This document shows, piece after piece, positions 5,043-6,370 of a stretch of 6,370 nucleotides of DNA. The translations under genes were made by a program, and so were the position numbers. Under the pieces are notes generated by a model that had not been told where the DNA came from, did not search any database, and worked only from the letters and a program-made list of their open reading frames with translations. Within the stretch, counting starts at the first letter, position 1. Each line of letters starts with the position of its first letter. The stretch comes from Alphaproteobacteria bacterium (GTDB taxonomy: Bacteria > Pseudomonadota > Alphaproteobacteria > GCA-2731375), in assembly GCA_028281075.1 (NCBI GenBank), contig JANQKO010000473.1:1-6370 (forward strand). Reading direction: 5' to 3'.

Positions 5043-6212
5043 ATGAACCAGGAGTCGCGACCCGCATCGGCGCCGACGCGCGCCGAATATGCCGCCGACA
5101 TGGCCGGCTACCTGCGCGCGGGCGAGCGGCGGGCCGGCGAGATCGGCAACCGCGGCCCCGCCCGTTTCGACGGCGACGGCAGGCTGCATCCCGACATCCT
5201 GGCGGCCTATTGGCGGCACGGCTTTTATGTGTTCGAAGGCGTGATCGGCGCGGACGAGATCACCGAGCTGCGCGCGGACGCCAACGAGATGATCGAGCGG
5301 GCACCGGTGCGTCCGGGCGCCGCGGTCGACGCCAGGGGCCGCCCGGCGCTCGGCCGCGACTATGCCCGCGAGCCCCATACCTTCATCAAGCCGTTGTCCG
5401 ACCCCTGGGGCGGGACCGACAAGCTGAACGGCCGGCATCCGAGCCGGATGACCCAGCCGACGCCGGACGCGGACGCGCCCGAGGACGTGGTCCATCTGAT
5501 GTACGGCATGTGCCAGGCCATGCCGGCGGGCCTGCGCGTCTACGGCCACCCGGCGCTGCTGGCCATGGCCGAGGCGGTCAACGGCGCCGACTTCGTGCCG
5601 TACAACGACGCCATCTTCGTCAAGCAACCGGGCCTCGGCGGCTCCGTCGCCTGGCACCAGGACGGCGTGACGCATTGGGACTCGCCCGACTGGGACGAGG
5701 GCATTCACGGCTTCAACTTCCAGGTCCAGCTCTACCCGACCACGGCCGCGAACTGCCTCTGGGTGATGCCGGGCACGCACAAGCTCGGCCGCGTCGACAT
5801 CAAGCGGCGGGTCGCCGAGAACGGCGGCAGCGACCGCCTGCCGGGCGCCGTGCCGCTGATCTGCGCGCCCGGCGACGTCACCATGGTCAACCGGCAGATG
5901 CTGCACGGCTCGTTCGCCAATACCTCGGCCGATATCCGGATCTCGCTCACCTTCGGCTTCCACCGCCGGGCCTCGGTGCTGGGCCAGCGCGGCAGCCTCA
6001 GCATGAGCGCCGACCAGGTCTACGATGAACAACGGATCTTCGAACGCGCGTGCGTGATCGCCGTCGCCATCGACGCCCGCCGCCGGCACTTCCCCGACGA
6101 GACGCCCTTCCGCTATCAGCCGTTCGCCGGCCTGGAAGCCGAGTTCGCCTTCAACGACGACACCTTCGAGCGGGTGATCCGCGACTACAACACCAAGGAT
6201 CTGGCGATCTAG
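5043..6212 (+). CDS. Phytanoyl-CoA dioxygenase (PhyH) family Fe(II)/2-oxoglutarate oxygenase
   Basis: This is a 389-residue cytoplasmic non-haem iron oxygenase that should couple 2-oxoglutarate decarboxylation to hydroxylation of an unknown substrate. The iron-binding facial triad is visible: H205 and D207 in VAWHQDGVTHW, and H288 in MLHGSFANTSADIRISL. R299, eleven residues after the distal His, is the expected 2-oxoglutarate carboxylate anchor. Other PhyH features are YWRHGFYVFEGVIGADEITELR (56-77), FVKQPG (192-197) and LWVMPGTHKLG (239-249). Many PhyH enzymes have about 250-310 residues; this one has about 45 extra residues at the N terminus, a long insert between the first helix and the core (about 86-160), and a C-terminal extension after about 312 (YDEQRIFERACVIAVAID). 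No signal peptide is visible. The family also includes ectoine hydroxylase and other amino-acid hydroxylases, which would fit the aminotransferase upstream, but the substrate remains unassigned. Confidence 0.93.
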   Translation: MNQESRPASAPTRAEYAADMAGYLRAGERRAGEIGNRGPARFDGDGRLHPDILAAYWRHGFYVFEGVIGADEITELRADANEMIERAPVRPGAAVDARGRPALGRDYAREPHTFIKPLSDPWGGTDKLNGRHPSRMTQPTPDADAPEDVVHLMYGMCQAMPAGLRVYGHPALLAMAEAVNGADFVPYNDAIFVKQPGLGGSVAWHQDGVTHWDSPDWDEGIHGFNFQVQLYPTTAANCLWVMPGTHKLGRVDIKRRVAENGGSDRLPGAVPLICAPGDVTMVNRQMLHGSFANTSADIRISLTFGFHRRASVLGQRGSLSMSADQVYDEQRIFERACVIAVAIDARRRHFPDETPFRYQPFAGLEAEFAFNDDTFERVIRDYNTKDLAI

Positions 6213-6229
6213 CAGGCGGCTCAATAGGC

Positions 6230-6263
6230 CGAGACGACGGCGCAAACATGCTTCGAGACGACG
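6230..6263. repeat. 10-bp direct repeat CGAGACGACG, two copies 24 bp apart
   Basis: CGAGACGACG occurs at 6230-6239 and 6254-6263. The second copy forms the left part of the palindromic element that follows, so the first may be a remnant of another copy or a small duplication. Confidence 0.5.
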
Positions 6264-6279
6264 CTTCGCGTCTCCTCAG
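6247..6279. repeat. Palindromic intergenic element, decayed dispersed-repeat-like
   Basis: A stem-loop GACGC-TTC-GCGTC lies at 6260-6272 within CATGCTTCGAGACG...CGTCTCCTCAG. GAGACG (6255-6260) and CGTCTC (6269-6274) can also pair in an alternative register. The overall pattern (CATGCTTCGAGACG, a GC hairpin with TTC loop, then CTCCTCAG) resembles, from memory, a palindromic repeat scattered through many alphaproteobacterial genomes. The right flank expected to mirror CATGC (CAGGATG-like) is degraded here to CAGAGCGTG. Confidence 0.5.
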
Positions 6280-6314
6280 AGCGTGTGAATGAATTACTCA
6301 CGACCCAAAATGAA

Positions 6315-6346
6315 GCCGTCATGCTGGCGCAGGCCAGCATCCAGCG
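6315..6346. repeat. REP-like palindrome, ATGCTGGC/GCCAGCAT
   Basis: ATGCTGGC (6321-6328) and GCCAGCAT (6333-6340) form a perfect 8-bp stem with a GCAG loop. The surrounding GCCGTCATGCTGG...CCAGCATCCAGCG matches the form GTCATnCCGGC...GCCGGnATCCAG that I recall as a common dispersed palindrome in proteobacterial intergenic DNA. It could also act as a transcript 3' end for the PhyH gene, 108 bp upstream. Confidence 0.6.
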
Positions 6347-6370
6347 GCATCGCAACCTGTTGAAAAACAA

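Larger units (their letters stand above)
6213..6370. other. Non-coding tail with repeat elements, no gene seen
   Basis: After the PhyH stop no open frame with a plausible start and ribosome site appears. The region is less GC-rich than the genes, notably at 6280-6312 and from 6355 to the edge. It holds a short direct repeat, two palindromic elements and a 17-nt imperfect palindrome (6285-6301; GTGAATGA against TTACTCAC, 6 of 8 pairs). A weak hairpin CGGCT (6217-6221) with GGCCG (6227-6231) directly follows the stop but lacks a U-tract. Confidence 0.6.

Noticed and set aside
3981..6245. A very long open frame (754 codons) on the - strand opposite the aminotransferase and PhyH genes
   Set aside because: It mirrors two genes with clear catalytic motifs, runs across their intergenic gap, is rich in Arg, Gly, Ala, Val and His as expected from antisense of GC-rich codons, and shows no recognisable domain.
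6250..6292. Small frame starting at ATG 6250
   Set aside because: It has about 14 codons, no ribosome site, and lies within the palindromic repeat element.
1..6370. CRISPR array, tRNA, rRNA, toxin-antitoxin or defence cluster
   Set aside because: Read on both strands; no regularly spaced repeats, cloverleaf-like or rRNA-like segments, and no paired small genes of such systems were recognised.

Overview
The window is GC-rich (coding DNA looks like about two thirds G+C, with G/C-ending codons) and carries gene types typical of Alphaproteobacteria. The evidence is a class 2 PyrD, an S24 LexA-like regulator of a form common in that class, an alphaproteobacterial-type fold IV aminotransferase, and palindromic intergenic repeats. 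Rhodospirillales or a related order is my inference; no rRNA or marker gene fixes the taxon.

Layout, left to right. (1) 1-1109, +: the C-terminal ~368 residues of an MFS transporter whose start lies off the left edge. (2) 1110-1252: an AT-richer gap (about 47% GC by hand count) with a plausible promoter and several small repeats. (3) 1253-2032, +: an IclR-family regulator. (4) 2033-2101: a short convergent gap with two hairpins, one with a perfect 10-bp stem. (5) 2102-3181, -: pyrD, quinone-dependent dihydroorotate dehydrogenase. (6) 3182-3328: a divergent control region with a spaced 8-bp inverted repeat. (7) 3329-3973, +: an S24/LexA-like self-cleaving regulator with Ala-Gly site and Ser-Lys dyad intact. 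(8) 4086-4931, +: a class IV aminotransferase of the branched-chain type. (9) 4932-5042: a leader with a strong hairpin that competes with pairing to the next gene's Shine-Dalgarno. (10) 5043-6212, +: a phytanoyl-CoA dioxygenase (PhyH) family Fe(II)/2-oxoglutarate oxygenase. (11) 6213-6370: non-coding DNA with two palindromic elements resembling dispersed bacterial repeats.

How the genes may work together: the transporter and IclR gene look like a solute-uptake or efflux unit with its regulator. pyrD is a housekeeping pyrimidine gene that shares its upstream region with the S24 regulator, which raises the question of shared control. The aminotransferase and PhyH oxygenase are codirectional with a 111-bp gap and might act on related amino-acid substrates, but nothing in the sequence proves it. 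I see no CRISPR array, tRNA, rRNA, insertion sequence, prophage module or defence island. The window reads as ordinary chromosomal DNA; the best leads are regulatory (leader 4990-5039, divergent region 3203-3263) plus the non-canonical cofactor loop of the aminotransferase.
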